Shown: positions 1 to 10,278 of the stretch, piece after piece
Numbering within the stretch: the stretch's first letter is position 1
Layout of the letters: every line of letters starts with the position of its first letter
Origin: Rhynchopus euleeides
Taxonomy: Eukaryota > Euglenozoa > Diplonemea > Diplonemida > Diplonemidae
DNA length: 64,000 nucleotides
Reading direction: 5' to 3'
NCBI GenBank assembly: GCA_963210315.1
Contig: OY723286.1
Coordinates: forward strand, 1,364,001-1,428,000
The notes under the pieces: model-generated
What the model saw: the letters and a program-made list of their open reading frames with translations, nothing else
Told to the model about the DNA's origin: nothing
Databases searched by the model: none
Translations under genes and position numbers: made by a program

Positions 1-358
1 GGGTGGGTGTTGACTCTCTGGAGGTAGGCCTCTTCGGCCTCACCCCTGGCTATCCCGCCGGCCTCGTCGAGGTCGTGGATGCAGTCCTCTATGTCCCCCC
101 AAACCTGGTGCGCATGCGGCTCGGCAGAGGGGTCGGAGTACTTTCGAAAGACGCGCAGCAGGGGTGCCGTGTTGTCACACATCATCTTGAGGTCGGCGTG
201 GAGGGTGGCAGTGCTGTAGCGGTCCAGCAGGCTTCGCAGAACATTTAAGCTGCTGCATGGCTTCTGCGTGTTCTTGAGCTCCAAAGCCGCGAAGCTGTGG
301 AGGGCCGCCAGCCTGTCACGGCAGTGCAGGTAGCACTTCAGGTAGACTGGCGTACCGC
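1..358 (-). pseudogene. C-terminal part of hAT-like transposase (window edge)
   Basis: On the minus strand this stretch reads open for about 118 codons without a stop. It gives a helical peptide rich in Leu and charged residues (start PVYLKCYLHCRDRLAAL, later APLLRVFRKY and QVWGDIEDC). It lies directly downstream, in transcription order, of the larger transposase-like frame at 1762-3504 and is separated from it by the TIR-bounded insert 371-1726, so I read it as the displaced C-terminal part of the same gene. It runs off the window. The link is inferred from order, strand and composition. Confidence 0.45.
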
Positions 359-759
359 CCCAAGAGGGGGTGTGACAAAAAATATATTTTTTTCCCTTTG
401 TGTTTTCTAGGTCCGCAAGGTCCCAAAAATCACTTTTTGGGCACATTTTTCAGAGGTCGCCAGAGGTCGCCACCCGGGAAATGCCATTTTTGGGGTTAAA
501 AAACGGTTTTTCACCTTGCCCTCGTGAACTAGGTGGGGAAGGCGACGGTCAGACGCAAAATAAATGGAGGACCCCAAAGGAGGGTCCGCATCAGGCGGAA
601 ATCAGCAGAACCTCGCTCCAGACCACATTGTGGGCCAGGACAGGGTCGGGAAGAGCATAAAACACCAGAAAACCGGTCCAGGAGGTCTCTCTGGGGCTCA
701 AATCCCCTGAAAAGGGGTCTGAACAGGTGGCGACCGAAGGGCGACCAATGGTGCCCACG

Positions 760-980
760 GAGTTCCTCATCCCAAACTTGGGACCCACCGAAAAATGGAC
801 CAGATGGTGGTCCCAAATTAGGGACCGACCAACAAAGCGACCAGATGGCGGTCCCAAATTTGGGACCACCATCTGGTCGACTTTATCGGTCGGTCCCAAA
901 TTTGAGACCACCATCTGGTCGCTTTATGGGTCGGTCCCAAATTTGGGACCGCCATCTGGTCGCTTTATTGGTCGGTGAAC
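760..980. repeat. Palindromic tandem block (GGTCCCAAATTTGGGACC)
   Basis: Four or so units of roughly 55 bp, each combining the self-complementary 18-mer GGTCCCAAATTTGGGACC or a one-base variant with an ACCATCTGGT or CCAGATGGT palindrome. Adjacent units can pair with each other, so the block could extrude as a cruciform or form a long RNA hairpin. Confidence 0.8.
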
Positions 981-1259
981 ATCCTTCAGGATTTTGAAGG
1001 CACGTCTCACACCGGTTGGTGCTGTGTCGCATTCCAGGGGATAGTCCTTCACTTGGGTACGATTCGGCGCGACTGAGTCATCAAGCTTCATCCACCTGCC
1101 TCTCATGGTGGCGTTGGGTTTTCGCACGCTGCGCCGCATTTTCACCCGGCCGAACTCAAAAACCCAAAGTCTACTGAAGATAGTCTGGCCTCTCCACAAC
1201 ATGTGATGGGAAAATGTTGAGGTCGGGCCATGCCAGCCCTGGCACGAGATCACTGCTCG
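973..1259. repeat. Dispersed repeat, diverged copy (partner 21296-21625)
   Basis: It shares ordered blocks with 21296-21625: GTGAACATCCT, CACACCGGTTGGTGCTGT, a GCATTCCAGG-like block, GTTGGGTTTTC, a GCGCCGCAT-like block and CCAGCCCTGGCACG. Identity looks moderate. At the other locus it directly follows the GC hairpin module; here the module is absent. Confidence 0.65.
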
Positions 1260-1559
1260 TACCTGGGACCACCCGTGTAAAAGTCCCCCCAGGGGGGACT
1301 TAAGCACAGGTGGACCTAAACACGGGAGTGGGCTGGTCTGGAGGGTCATCAGGTGGCCGCTAGGCCACCTGGTGCCCTCCAGGTGCTGTCAGAGTCGAAA
1401 AGTGGGGTGCCAAAAGTCCATCCGGACCGGAATCACCCCCATACGACGGAAGCGGAAGAGGTCTTCTTGGTCTCCACCGTGCCACCCCCGTGTTTAAGCC
1501 CCCCCCCTGGCCGAAAGTTGCCTCCAGGGGGGGGACTTAAACACGGGGGGTCCCAGGTA
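1260..1559. mobile_element. MITE family A, copy 1 (TA target)
   Basis: The ends are inverted repeats starting TACCTGGGACC and ending GGTCCCAGGTA; the outer TA at each end fits a TA target duplication as in Tc1/mariner-type elements. The interior is about 300 bp and non-coding, with CCCCCGTGTTTAAG-type blocks. A second, longer copy lies at 21988-22355 and shares most of the interior. Confidence 0.75.
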
Positions 1560-1761
1560 CCCCCGAAAATTCACATTGTGTCTACAGTGTGGGGCCCGAA
1601 AATCGAGTTTTCGGTGTTGCTTTTCCACATTTGGGGTTCCCAACTTCAGGACTGTCGCGCAATTACCTCAAAAGTGGCCGAGAAACCCAGGAATTTCTTT
1701 TTTTGAAGCCAATATTTTTTGTCACAGTAGCTTAGCTGAAAAGTTGGGCGAGTCGTCCACC

Positions 1762-3504
1762 CTACTTCAGGCTCGCTTCGTACCGCGTGTCGCTGAGCAG
1801 GGGGCATCTGACACAGGGGGGTGCGCTCTCGGGGATCTTCTCCTGTAGCTCAGCGAGCTTACCCCGTGCGGCGGCGAGCAACCCGTCGAAGTCCGCTGCC
1901 TCTGTGAGGGCCGCCAGCCCCGGGGGGACCTCGCTGCGGTAGACAGCAAACAGCGCCTCCTTCTCCCGCGGCTTCGCGACGGCAGCCATCCCGCTCATCC
2001 GCTCCACCAGTTCTGCCAGCACGTCAGCTCCGGCAGGCTCCAACACCTTCTGCTGCGCTTCAACGTAGCGACGCGCCCTGTTCTTGCAGTCCTCCCCTGA
2101 AAACAGGGCATCCAGCAGGGATACGAGCACGTATGACAGCACGCCACTGGCGGGGTCTGTGAAATCCCCAAGTTCGACTCTTGCCAAGAACTCGAGTTTC
2201 TGCTTCTTGAGCCACTTATCAGCGGAATCCGCAGCGTTGTTGGCGATGTGGGGGATGCACGACACCCACGGGATGCCGAGTTCCGCGTCGACCTCCCTGC
2301 TTGCTGCCCCGTTTCTCCCGCCGCGATCAGAACGCACCATCATTGGGGCGCTCAGGCCCAGTTTCTCCCACTCCTCCTTCAGGACCGTTGCTACAGGCGC
2401 ATCAGTGAGGGGCACCACCAGCACAGCACTGAAGCTCCGTGCTGAACATACCATCGAGATCAGCTGCGTTCCCAGCAGCGATCCACAGTCGTGCAGCACT
2501 GACCACCTCCGCCCCTTGAGTCGGTCTGTGATGGCCGCACGACTTTCCTCCATCACCTTGGGACTATTCCTCGTCACGACGGGCCCAAGGCGTGGAACGT
2601 ACCGCGGGATGGTGATGCCATTGAGAACCTCAAGGGCGGTGTGCAGCGCAGCGGGGGTGATGCCTGCGTAGAGCGCAGCCTTTGTCGCCTTGAGTTCGAA
2701 GCAAGACGTGTGACGTGAAGCCAACCCAGGGATGGTCTTCTGCGCTGCCTCATCCTGGGCAGCCGCCTTCGCCACCTTGTCTAGGTGCTTCCCCCCCGTG
2801 AAGTGGCCCCGCACATCAAGGGCCTGGGACCCGGGGTTCCACAGGCGGGAGCACGTCTGACAGGCGGGAACCATCTGCCCCTCTTCAAACATCCTCAGAA
2901 GGGACGCTCTGTTGATGAAACCTGCGGGTGCCTTGCCGAGCTCCACCTGTGAGCAGGTGTCGAACTCGTCGATCACATCTATCAGAGGTGCAGCAAGGTC
3001 GTAGGCCTTCACCTTCGCCTGCTCCGGAATGTTGGCGGCAGCCCCCTTCTCAGCGATCCGTGCCGATGCCGCACGCCTCTCAACTGTGGAGGGAAGGGGC
3101 TGCCGTCCCTGCGTCTGTGGCACTGTGTCACTCCCAGGCCCCTGCTGTCGATTGCGGATCCGGAACTTCGCCACAGCCTCCGCCACCTCCCCCTTTGACC
3201 GCTTCAGCTTTCTGCCCTCTTCTTGCACTTCCCCATTCGCAAGCCTCGTGTAGATGCCCAGCTCCACAGCCTCGTCGACAAGCGCCGGCTTGCGCTTCTT
3301 CCCCAGCTGCTTGGACAGCGTGTCCACCGCTTGCGTTAGAGGCGTGTCCACCTGAGCAGGCGGCTCCGCCTGAGCGGGCGGCCCTGCTGGCTCCTCCTCC
3401 TGCTCCTCGTCCGCGGGGGCAGGCTGGGGTTCAGGCTCCGGCTGCGCGGGGTCCGCCGGGGGCAGGCTGTCCATTTCCACGTCATGATCACCTGCCCCAC
3501 TCAT
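1762..3504 (-). pseudogene. hAT-like transposase, N-terminal and central part
   Basis: A frame of about 580 codons from ATG at 3504 to a TAG at 1762-1764. After an acidic Pro/Glu/Gln-rich N-terminus there is a basic helical stretch. Next comes a C2H2-like finger (CQTC ... HFTGGKH) of the kind that precedes hAT catalytic cores. The core shows SDRGGRNGAASREVD followed by WVSCIPHIANNAAD, resembling the conserved Asp/Asn and Cys-x2-His block of hAT/DUF659 proteins. The frame stops just before the insert 371-1726, and the sequence beyond it (1-358) looks like the missing C-terminus, so the gene is probably broken. hAT assignment is by motif only. A host gene domesticated from a transposase is the main alternative. 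Confidence 0.6.
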
Positions 3505-4426
3505 GATGGCCCTGGCTTTGTGGATGATGATTGTGGCGAGGCATGTTGGGGTGGGGTTTGCGGCAAGCAGCTCATCGGCGACAGCAAGACACACTCAGGA
3601 ACAGGCACAGATTGCGATCAGGAGGGATTTGTGGGGGAGAAGGTAATCTATGAAATGCAGTCACAACACCGTTCAGCCGCAACCGCTCTCAGTCAGTATA
3701 TGTTTGCTGACGCCGTGCATTGTGTCGTACGCTGCCGGCAGGAAAAATCGTCCTGGGCCTCGTCAGGGAGTGTATCTCCAGTCAGTCAACAAGGAATATG
3801 GGGGAAAAACTAAGATCTTAGCTAAGATCTTAGTAAAAAATACCAAGATCTTAGGAAAATTGAAAATTTTACAAAGATCTTTAAAAAAGCCGTTTTCCAG
3901 CCAACATCTTCGTAAAGATCTGTTGAAAACCATGCAGCACACAAACAAATTCCTGGCACAGGGCCACACAGCGCAACGAATAGAGCAGTAGGTCTGTTTG
4001 TGGCCCGCCTCCCTCTGGGGGCACTGGCATGTGCCCTGCAGCTGCATTACGTGGCTTGTGGGGGGCAGGCCGGTGCCACCCTGCAGGTGGCAGTGCGCTT
4101 CTTCTCTCCCCATTCCGCATTCTTCTGACGCATCCATTCGGCATCCGCCACGTCGTCACGCGCCTCGGCATGGCATTGCGGCAACCCGCCTTGTCGCGGC
4201 GTGAGGTGAGTCAGTGCGTGGCAACTCGCGGAGGTTGAGAGGTTTTTTCCATTGTTGCTGCGTGCTTGCCAGGTATTGCGTTTGTATATCTGCAGCACAT
4301 GCAACCACCACCCATCCCACAGGGCACTGCCCCGAAATCAATACACACCCGCGGCTTTCTTCCCCCCCCCCCCCCTCCATCACCACACCCGCCCCACCCT
4401 CTCGCTGCCTTGTTCCCTCGGCACAC
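3505..4426. other. Intergenic, with AGATCT-rich AT island
   Basis: No gene seen. An AT-rich island at 3809-3925 holds five or more AGATCT sites, several as the palindrome AAGATCTTAG. The last 200 bp form the 5' flank of the next gene: pyrimidine-rich, with a 14-nt C run and a CCCACAG at about 4316-4322 that could be a trans-splice acceptor. Confidence 0.6.
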
Positions 4427-6795
4427 ATGGCTGACACTGCCATGATGCAGCGTGCGGTGATGCGGCAGCTGCGTGCGCTGTCCAAGCAGCCCCTGTCGGG
4501 TGCGTCTGCGGGGATCGGGGACGACGGCAACATGCGTGAGATCCACTGCAACGTGGTGGGGGCGGAGGGCACGCCCTACGCGGGCGTGCCGCTCCACTTC
4601 GTGCTGGACCTGCCGCCCAACTACCCGGTGGGGTCGCCTGCAGCCGCATTCGTGACGGAGATCTCGTACCGTGGTGGTGCGAGAAGGCGGGATGACAAGG
4701 GAAGGATGGTGATTTGCATGAACATCTTCTCGAATTTCCTTGATGTGCACCGGGACTGGGCGACCAGCAGTGCAGGCGGGTGGACGGCAGCGTGCACGCT
4801 GGAGACTGTGCTGCTGCAGGTGCAGAGCGCACTGTGCGAGGCGCATTTCCTGTGTGCCTCCGAGTCTGCAGTGCAGGCGACGAAGGAGAGTGCACGCAAC
4901 CTGAAGTGCACGTGCGGGCACACCTACGACGAGCCCTTCCCGGAGATCCCCGACTGGGAGCCTGCCCCGCAGGAGTCTGACGCGTCGGTGGTGACGGCTG
5001 TGGAGCGCTCCCCCGCACCCTCTGCGCCTGTGAGCACGTCGTCCCGCAGCGGCATGGAGGACGAGGGTGAGGAGGACGCACGGTCGTGCGACTCCGAGTC
5101 GCTCGACGAGGATGTAGACCCGCAGGAGCGGTGCTACGCCACGGGCGTGTCTGCCCGTACAAAGGGTGCCGTCATCGGGCTCGGGGTGCAGTGGCACAAG
5201 GGGCAGGTCCTGCACACCCCTGCTGAGGCGCTGTCCCTCACCGCCTTCAAGGGGGGGGTGCGCCGCAGCGTCGACAACACCAAGGGGTTCGACAGCTTCC
5301 TCCCGCTGTCGCTCAGCCCGGATCACCACAGCCGCGCCTTTGCGGACGCGGCAGTGCATCAGCAGGTGCGCAACCTTGCACGCCAGTGCAAGCTGATGGA
5401 CTGCAGTGTGGTGCTCCCAGACACAGCTTTGGACACGGGTGTTGCCTCAGAGCTGTACAGGTGCGTCACTAGTCATCTGCTTCGCGCTGCACTCACGCAC
5501 AGCAACCGGACAGGGCTGCAGTGGGCCTGCAAGGCTGCGCACAAGACGGCAGCATACCTGGTGGCGCAGTGCCTGCCGCAGAACGAGGAGGAGGAGCAGG
5601 CCCTGCTGGCCAGCGTGGTCATCGAGCCTGCACCGGTGGAGGTCCCGAAGCCCGTCACTAACAAAACAATACATATACACGTAGCCGTTCCTGTGCCTGA
5701 GGTGGCAGCACCAGCACCAGCACCGGAACCGGAACCGGAAGCCGCACTGCCACCTCCACCCCCGCCCAGGCCGCTCAGCCCAGAGGAGCAGGCAGTGGCA
5801 GACGGGTGCATCCTGGTGCGGAAGGAGGAGGTGGTGCTGGACAACAACGGAGGGGTGCTGCGTGTGCGTGCAGGGTCACAGGCACTGCGTGCAGGTGTGT
5901 CGCCCGGCATGCGTCTGCACATTGAGCTGAAGACCGCGAAGGCGAATGCATGCCGCGTGCTGCCGCCCGACGCGAAGCAGCGTGTGAACGGCGTCGTCGC
6001 GGCGTGGCGGGGCAACGCAGGGCTCGTGGTGCCCGCCCTCCCCCCCATGCTGGCGGGGCGGCGGGGCGGCGGAGGGACATGCCGTCGGTGGGCGATACCG
6101 TGTCCTTTGTGGCCCGCCCGGACGGGCAGGGCAGCATGCTGGCGGACGAGGTGTGCGTGCTGCCGGGCCGGGGTGCCGAGTCGCGGTTCCGCGTGCGGGG
6201 GGGCGGGAGGCGCACTGTGCTGTGCTGGGTGAATGTGAACAATCTCTTCGAGGCGAACGAGGTGGAGTTTGCCCAGCACCCCTCCATCCCCAAGGCGCTG
6301 GCCTACCAGAAGAACACAGACGCCCCGCAGGTGGTGCGCGAGCTGCGCTACGGCGGGGGCGACCGCATCGAGATGCCGGGCATCGGCAAGGCGGTGCGCA
6401 TCCCTGTGCCGCCGGGGCCGCAGCGTGCACACATGCTGGCTGCGCTGCGCGACCTGGCGGAGGCTGTCAAGATTGTGCACAACCTGCCAGCGTGCCCACA
6501 CCCACCCGCACCCACACGCATTGCCGCACCGGCAGTGCGTCACCCGCCTCAGTGCCAGCAGGACGATGTGCGCAGGCTGCTGGTGTCACCGCTGTGTGGC
6601 TTCGACGGTGCAACAGCCTCCAGGGTGAAGGGCATGCTGTCCCCCTGTGTGGCTGTGGCCCACGTGGCAGTGCAGCAAGGCCGTCCGCTGCAGGCTGTGG
6701 TGGACCTGCAGGAGCCTGTGGGCCCGCAGCAGCTGCGGGCACTCAACGCCTTCATCAGGCAGGTCTCCCCCTTCCTCACAGCAGAGCCGCTCTGA
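4427..6795 (+). CDS. Divergent E2 (UBC-fold) protein with long C-terminal region; one frame change
   Basis: The start is ATG 4427 (MADTAMMQRAV), after a pyrimidine-rich leader; the open frame upstream has no ATG of note. Residues about 8-140 match a UBC fold: a YAGVPLHFVLDLPPNYPVGSP block like the E2 beta-sheet and PxxYPxxxP motif, then KGRMVICMNI with Cys97 at the catalytic position, then GGWTAACTLETVLLQVQSAL like the E2 C-terminal helices. The HPN motif is missing. A short CTCGH motif follows, then an acidic linker, then LSLTAFKGGVRRSVDN...FLPL, the layout of long protist E2-like proteins. After about 6030-6085 the coding signal moves to another frame and continues to TGA 6795. A 7-C run at about 6039-6045 is the likeliest place for one missing base. 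A real frameshift or a small intron is possible. Function as a ubiquitin-conjugating enzyme is likely but unproven. Confidence 0.75.
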
Positions 6796-7769
6796 GTGTC
6801 CTGGTGTCAGCCCAGGTGTGCCGGAGGAAGCGTGCAGTCTGAGATGCAGAGATGCAGTAAGTCAAGCTGTGCCGAGAGCACACTCAAGGGTCTTCCTCCA
6901 TCTGCCTGTCACACACCCCCCATTACAGCGGCCTTCCCTGCAGGTTTTGCCCCGTATTCGAGCAGCTGCGCATCCTCTGGCCCACGCAGCAGTTCATCCG
7001 GAGCCACATGCAGCCTTCCTTCTTGCCCTTCGCTTCGAGTTGAGTGCCCTTCGCACAGCAGGTGGGAGGCACGGGATGGGGTGGTCTTCTCTCCGGACCT
7101 TGGGCAGAGCCTGGTGTGTTGTGTCACATCGTTGGCAGGCACGCCGCAAGGACGCCGTGGGAGGAGCCTTGTCTGAGACGTACTTGAGACGCTGCTGCCA
7201 GCAGCGGATAATTTGAATGCCGAGACGACCCTGCCCACACCCACACTGCAGCACCTTGCATCCCCCTTGCCCACATTGCCCAATTGCTCTTGCGCTTGGC
7301 TGTGATCAGATTGCAGGGTTGCTGCTGAGTTCAGTACAGTGCAAGGGGTGTCCTAGAGTCACGGCTTGTGTCCGAATGATCGGTCTTGTCGTACTTACAC
7401 ACGTCCGAGACAGCGGTGTGCTGGCATCTGGATGCATGCAGCACTGTGCCTTGAGGCGCCACCCCTCCATCGCTCTGCCCCTGCTGCACCGACCCGCAGT
7501 CCCTGTGCGGGAGGCAGTTGAACTGGTCGGGGAGATAGGCTGCACTCCAAACACATGCACCGGATGGAGTGCCTGGAATCAACCAGCTTCGCAATCGCCA
7601 CACGTCGATGCGGGGTCAATGGACTGGGCTAGACACGAAACACGAGACGCTAGTCCGCCTGCAGGGTGTGTGTTCTGTTCCTGTTCAATGCCGTGCCCCA
7701 CCCACCCACCAAGACACCCATACACACACAGTTCACCACACCGTATCCACAACACAACACAAACCAACG
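6796..7769. other. Intergenic region
   Basis: Nothing gene-like seen; short frames only. The last 100 bp hold a pyrimidine-rich tract and CACACACAG ending at 7731, 38 nt before the next ATG. The same spacing is kept at the duplicated gene (29565 to 29604). Confidence 0.5.
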
Positions 7770-8489
7770 ATGGGGAAGTCTGTCCTGCTTGTGGTGTCGC
7801 AGCACACGGAGATGCCGGCCACGGCGGCGCAGAAGAAGGAGGGAGTGGTGCCGACGGCGACCGGGTGGTACCTGCCGGAGGTGGCGCACCCCTACGCCGT
7901 GTTCAAGGCTGCTGGGTACGACGTGGTGTTTGTCAGCCCGAAGGGTGGGGATGCGGGGTGCGACGTGTCGAGCCTCGAGGCCTTCGCTGGGGACGCGGAG
8001 TCGCAGAAGTTCAAGGAGCAGCACATGAAGGAGGGGAAGTCCCTGGCCACCGTGTCGCTCGCAGAGCTGCCGAAGCCTGCCGCACAGTACGACGCCATAT
8101 TCTACGCGGGCGGGCACGGGGTGATGTGGGACTTCCCCGACTGTGAGGCGCAGAACAAGGCGGCAACTGCGATCTACGAGAAGGGAGGTGTCGTGGCCGC
8201 CGTGTGCCACGGCCCTGCTGCGCTCGTCAACGTGAAGCTGTCGTCCGGGGAGTACCTGGTTGCCGGGAAGTTTGTGAGCGGGTTCACCAACACCGAGGAG
8301 GACGCTGTGGAGAAGTCGGAGGTGATGCCCTTCATGCTGGAGACGACGCTGAAGGAGCGCGGGGCGAAGTTTGTCTCCGTGAAGGACTGGGGTGAGCTGT
8401 CCGTCGTGGACGAGCGTCTGGTGACGGGGCAGAACCCCGGGTCTGCGACTGCCACCGCCAAGGACGTTGTGTCGGTGCTCAGCAAGTGA
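7770..8489 (+). CDS. DJ-1/PfpI superfamily, Hsp31-like glyoxalase III, copy 1
   Basis: 239 aa, from ATG 7770 (MGKSVLLVVSQ). It is a complete class I glutamine-amidotransferase-like fold of Hsp31 type: N-terminal MGKSVLLVVS strand, a GWYLPEVAHPY block as in Hsp31 enzymes, FYAGGHGVMWDFP at 111-123 and the nucleophile elbow GGVVAAVCHGPAALV with Cys146-His147. TNTEED further on supplies an acidic residue near the expected third catalytic position. Family members convert methylglyoxal to lactate without glutathione and act as stress-protective chaperones in the cytosol. A near-identical copy lies at 29604-30323 (about four substitutions) and a third, broken copy at 13181. The 5' leader and 3' flank are duplicated too. 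The upstream in-frame extension to 7569 has no matching ATG at the second locus, so 7770 is preferred. Confidence 0.92.
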   Translation: MGKSVLLVVSQHTEMPATAAQKKEGVVPTATGWYLPEVAHPYAVFKAAGYDVVFVSPKGGDAGCDVSSLEAFAGDAESQKFKEQHMKEGKSLATVSLAELPKPAAQYDAIFYAGGHGVMWDFPDCEAQNKAATAIYEKGGVVAAVCHGPAALVNVKLSSGEYLVAGKFVSGFTNTEEDAVEKSEVMPFMLETTLKERGAKFVSVKDWGELSVVDERLVTGQNPGSATATAKDVVSVLSK

Positions 8490-9057
8490 TGCTGTCTGTT
8501 GTTCTGTGCCTGTCGTGATCACACTTGCCGGTGGAAACCTTCTGCCTGTGAGTTTCGATACAAACACACCACGGCTCGACGTGGTGTGACCAACTAACTT
8601 TCTTGTGATGTTTTGTCCAACACCCACCACCGCGTGTGGGTGTCTCTAGCTCGGGTGCACGCTGTCATGAACCACCTTCCCCTGTTCATGACGCACGTGC
8701 AGGGTTTGTTCCCCTTCCTTGCCCTTCTTCTGTTCTCTTCCGCATCAGCAAGAGAGCCGGCTGCTTTTCGTACTCCCCGACGGCTGGCCAGGTGCCTGCC
8801 AATACAGGCGCCGGCCACCCAGACACTGTGATGTGAGTCCGTGTTCTCGCGATCGGACTCCTGGTCCGAACCGCGTCAGGCGGAGAAACCATCTGTCACA
8901 GCAACAGTGTGCCTCGGTCTTGTGATGCCACATGTGGACAGGAGCGAAGCAGGGTGTGGCAGGGCGTGCACACACACAGTTCTGTTCCTGTTGTCGCCAC
9001 CCACCCACCAATCAACACACCTCATCACACCTGCAGATTGCTTGCAAGTCACTCAGA
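8490..9057. repeat. 3' flank duplicated with 30324-30820
   Basis: No gene. From about 8545 to 8930 the sequence matches 30340-30820: TTCGATACAAACAC, CTCGACGTGGTGTGACCAAC, and later the GATCGGACT/CATCGGACT and CACAGCAACAGTG/GACAGCGACAGTG blocks. Identity decays and the second locus has extra bases in the middle. The duplication therefore covers leader, gene and about 400 bp of 3' flank. Confidence 0.8.
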
Positions 9058-10278
9058 ATGAGGTCTACCGCTGTGGTGCTGGTGGCGCTGCTTGCCGTGC
9101 AGCTGACTGGTGTGCAGGCACAGCGTGGTGGACGCGGAGGCCGGGGTGGCGGTGGTGGTCGTGGTGGGCGTGGTGGTGGTGGGGCACCCGCCCCTGCACC
9201 TGCACCTCAGCCTCGACCTGCACCGGCGCCTGTGCCTGTGCCACCTGTGACGGGAGGTGGACGCGGGGGCAGGGGCGGGCGTGGTGGCAGGGGCGGTGGC
9301 AGGGTTCCTGCACCAGCCCCCGCTCCCGCACCTGCACCTGCACCTGTGCCTGTGCCGCCACCCACGGCACCCACACCCGCACAGAGCGGGCCGCCCAGGA
9401 CACAGCCGGGTCGGGCGATCCTCGCGTCTGCACGTGCGCGGTACCAGCCCGTGGTGCAGTCGATCGGGCAGCTGATCGAGTCGAGCCCCGAAGAGCTGCG
9501 GCCGCTGTTTGTGCGGATGGCGTTCCACGCGGTGACGACGTACGACGCGTCTGCACGCCCTGTGGGCGGCCCTGTCGGGGGGTGCCTGCGCACGGCCCCC
9601 GAGAACCGGATCCCGGACAACACGATCATGTCGCTTGTGACGGACCCGCTGGAGGCGGTGAAGCGCGCATACCCCTTCATCACGTACGCAGACCTGTACC
9701 AGCTGGCCGGGAACGTGGCGCACGAGTACATGGGGTCCCCGTCGCTGTTCTGGCGGCCCGGGCGGCGCGACTTCACAGCACCGGCGGAGACCGGGCGGCT
9801 GTGTGTGGGGGACGCGTCGCGCATCCCGCAGAAGCGATTCAACAACGACAACTTCCCGCACCCGGACACGCTGCAGCACTTCTTCGACGTGTTTGAGCGC
9901 CTCGACATCAGCCTGGACAGGGACGCGCTGGCCTTGCATAAGGCCGTGGCGCTCATGGGAGGACATCAGATAGGCGGGATGCACACAGAGGTCAGCAACA
10001 ACGAGGGTGTGTGGACCGCAAACAACCTGGTCTTCGGGAACGAGTACTTCTTCAACCTGGAGAACGGGAACTGGGGCCGCGGCACAGCCCAGCAGGGCCG
10101 GACGGACCTGCAGTACCGCGGCGGGCCCGGCGGCCGCTTCACCATGCTCCCCATCGACATGGTGATGCGTGCGGACAACCGGCTGCGCAACATTGTGCGC
10201 CAGTTCGCCCAGAACCGCCAGCAGTTCAACACCCACTACCTTGCTGCCTGGCGCCATGTCCAGGAGCTTGGCATGTGA
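9058..10278 (+). CDS. Secreted class I-like haem peroxidase with RGG and Pro-Ala linker
   Basis: 406 aa. An N-terminal signal peptide (about 1-22, ending GVQAQ) is followed by two Arg-Gly-Gly tracts separated and followed by Ala-Pro tracts (about 23-118), then a peroxidase domain (about 120-405). The distal haem pocket is RMAFH at 153-157, with the Arg-x2-aromatic-His spacing of plant-superfamily peroxidases but Phe in place of the class I Trp. ITYADLYQLAGNVA matches the family's conserved helix, and GGHQIGGMH carries the proximal His (about 303). These enzymes reduce H2O2 using a small donor. The signal peptide and low-complexity linker suggest an extracellular or wall-associated enzyme. The start is ATG 9058; an upstream in-frame extension exists, but 9058 is the only start that puts the signal peptide at the N-terminus. 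Confidence 0.88.
   Translation: MRSTAVVLVALLAVQLTGVQAQRGGRGGRGGGGGRGGRGGGGAPAPAPAPQPRPAPAPVPVPPVTGGGRGGRGGRGGRGGGRVPAPAPAPAPAPAPVPVPPPTAPTPAQSGPPRTQPGRAILASARARYQPVVQSIGQLIESSPEELRPLFVRMAFHAVTTYDASARPVGGPVGGCLRTAPENRIPDNTIMSLVTDPLEAVKRAYPFITYADLYQLAGNVAHEYMGSPSLFWRPGRRDFTAPAETGRLCVGDASRIPQKRFNNDNFPHPDTLQHFFDVFERLDISLDRDALALHKAVALMGGHQIGGMHTEVSNNEGVWTANNLVFGNEYFFNLENGNWGRGTAQQGRTDLQYRGGPGGRFTMLPIDMVMRADNRLRNIVRQFAQNRQQFNTHYLAAWRHVQELGM
9119..9380 (+). repeat. In-gene RGG and Pro-Ala coding repeats
   Basis: Low-complexity GGC/CGT-rich and CCTGCACC-type microrepeats coding for alternating RGG and PAPAP blocks. Such tracts change length easily, so linker length probably varies between alleles. 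Confidence 0.85.

Larger units (their letters stand above)
371..1726. mobile_element. TIR-bounded insert splitting the hAT-like gene
   Basis: The ends are a perfect 15-bp inverted repeat: TGTGACAAAAAATAT at 371-385 and its reverse complement at 1712-1726. I see no target-site duplication. No credible transposase lies inside. The interior carries a palindromic tandem block (760-980), a dispersed repeat shared with 21.3-21.6 kb, and a complete MITE (1260-1559), so it is composite. Its position between two open segments on one strand suggests it interrupted the transposase gene. Confidence 0.6.

Noticed and set aside
4211..6543. Long minus-strand frames (382 and 356 codons) opposite the E2-like gene
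   Set aside because: They are mirror frames of GC-rich coding DNA with Arg/His-rich composition and no domains.
9049..10257. 402-codon minus-strand frame opposite the peroxidase
   Set aside because: A shadow of the peroxidase; the repeated RHRH-type translation comes from the antisense of RGG and Pro-Ala tracts.
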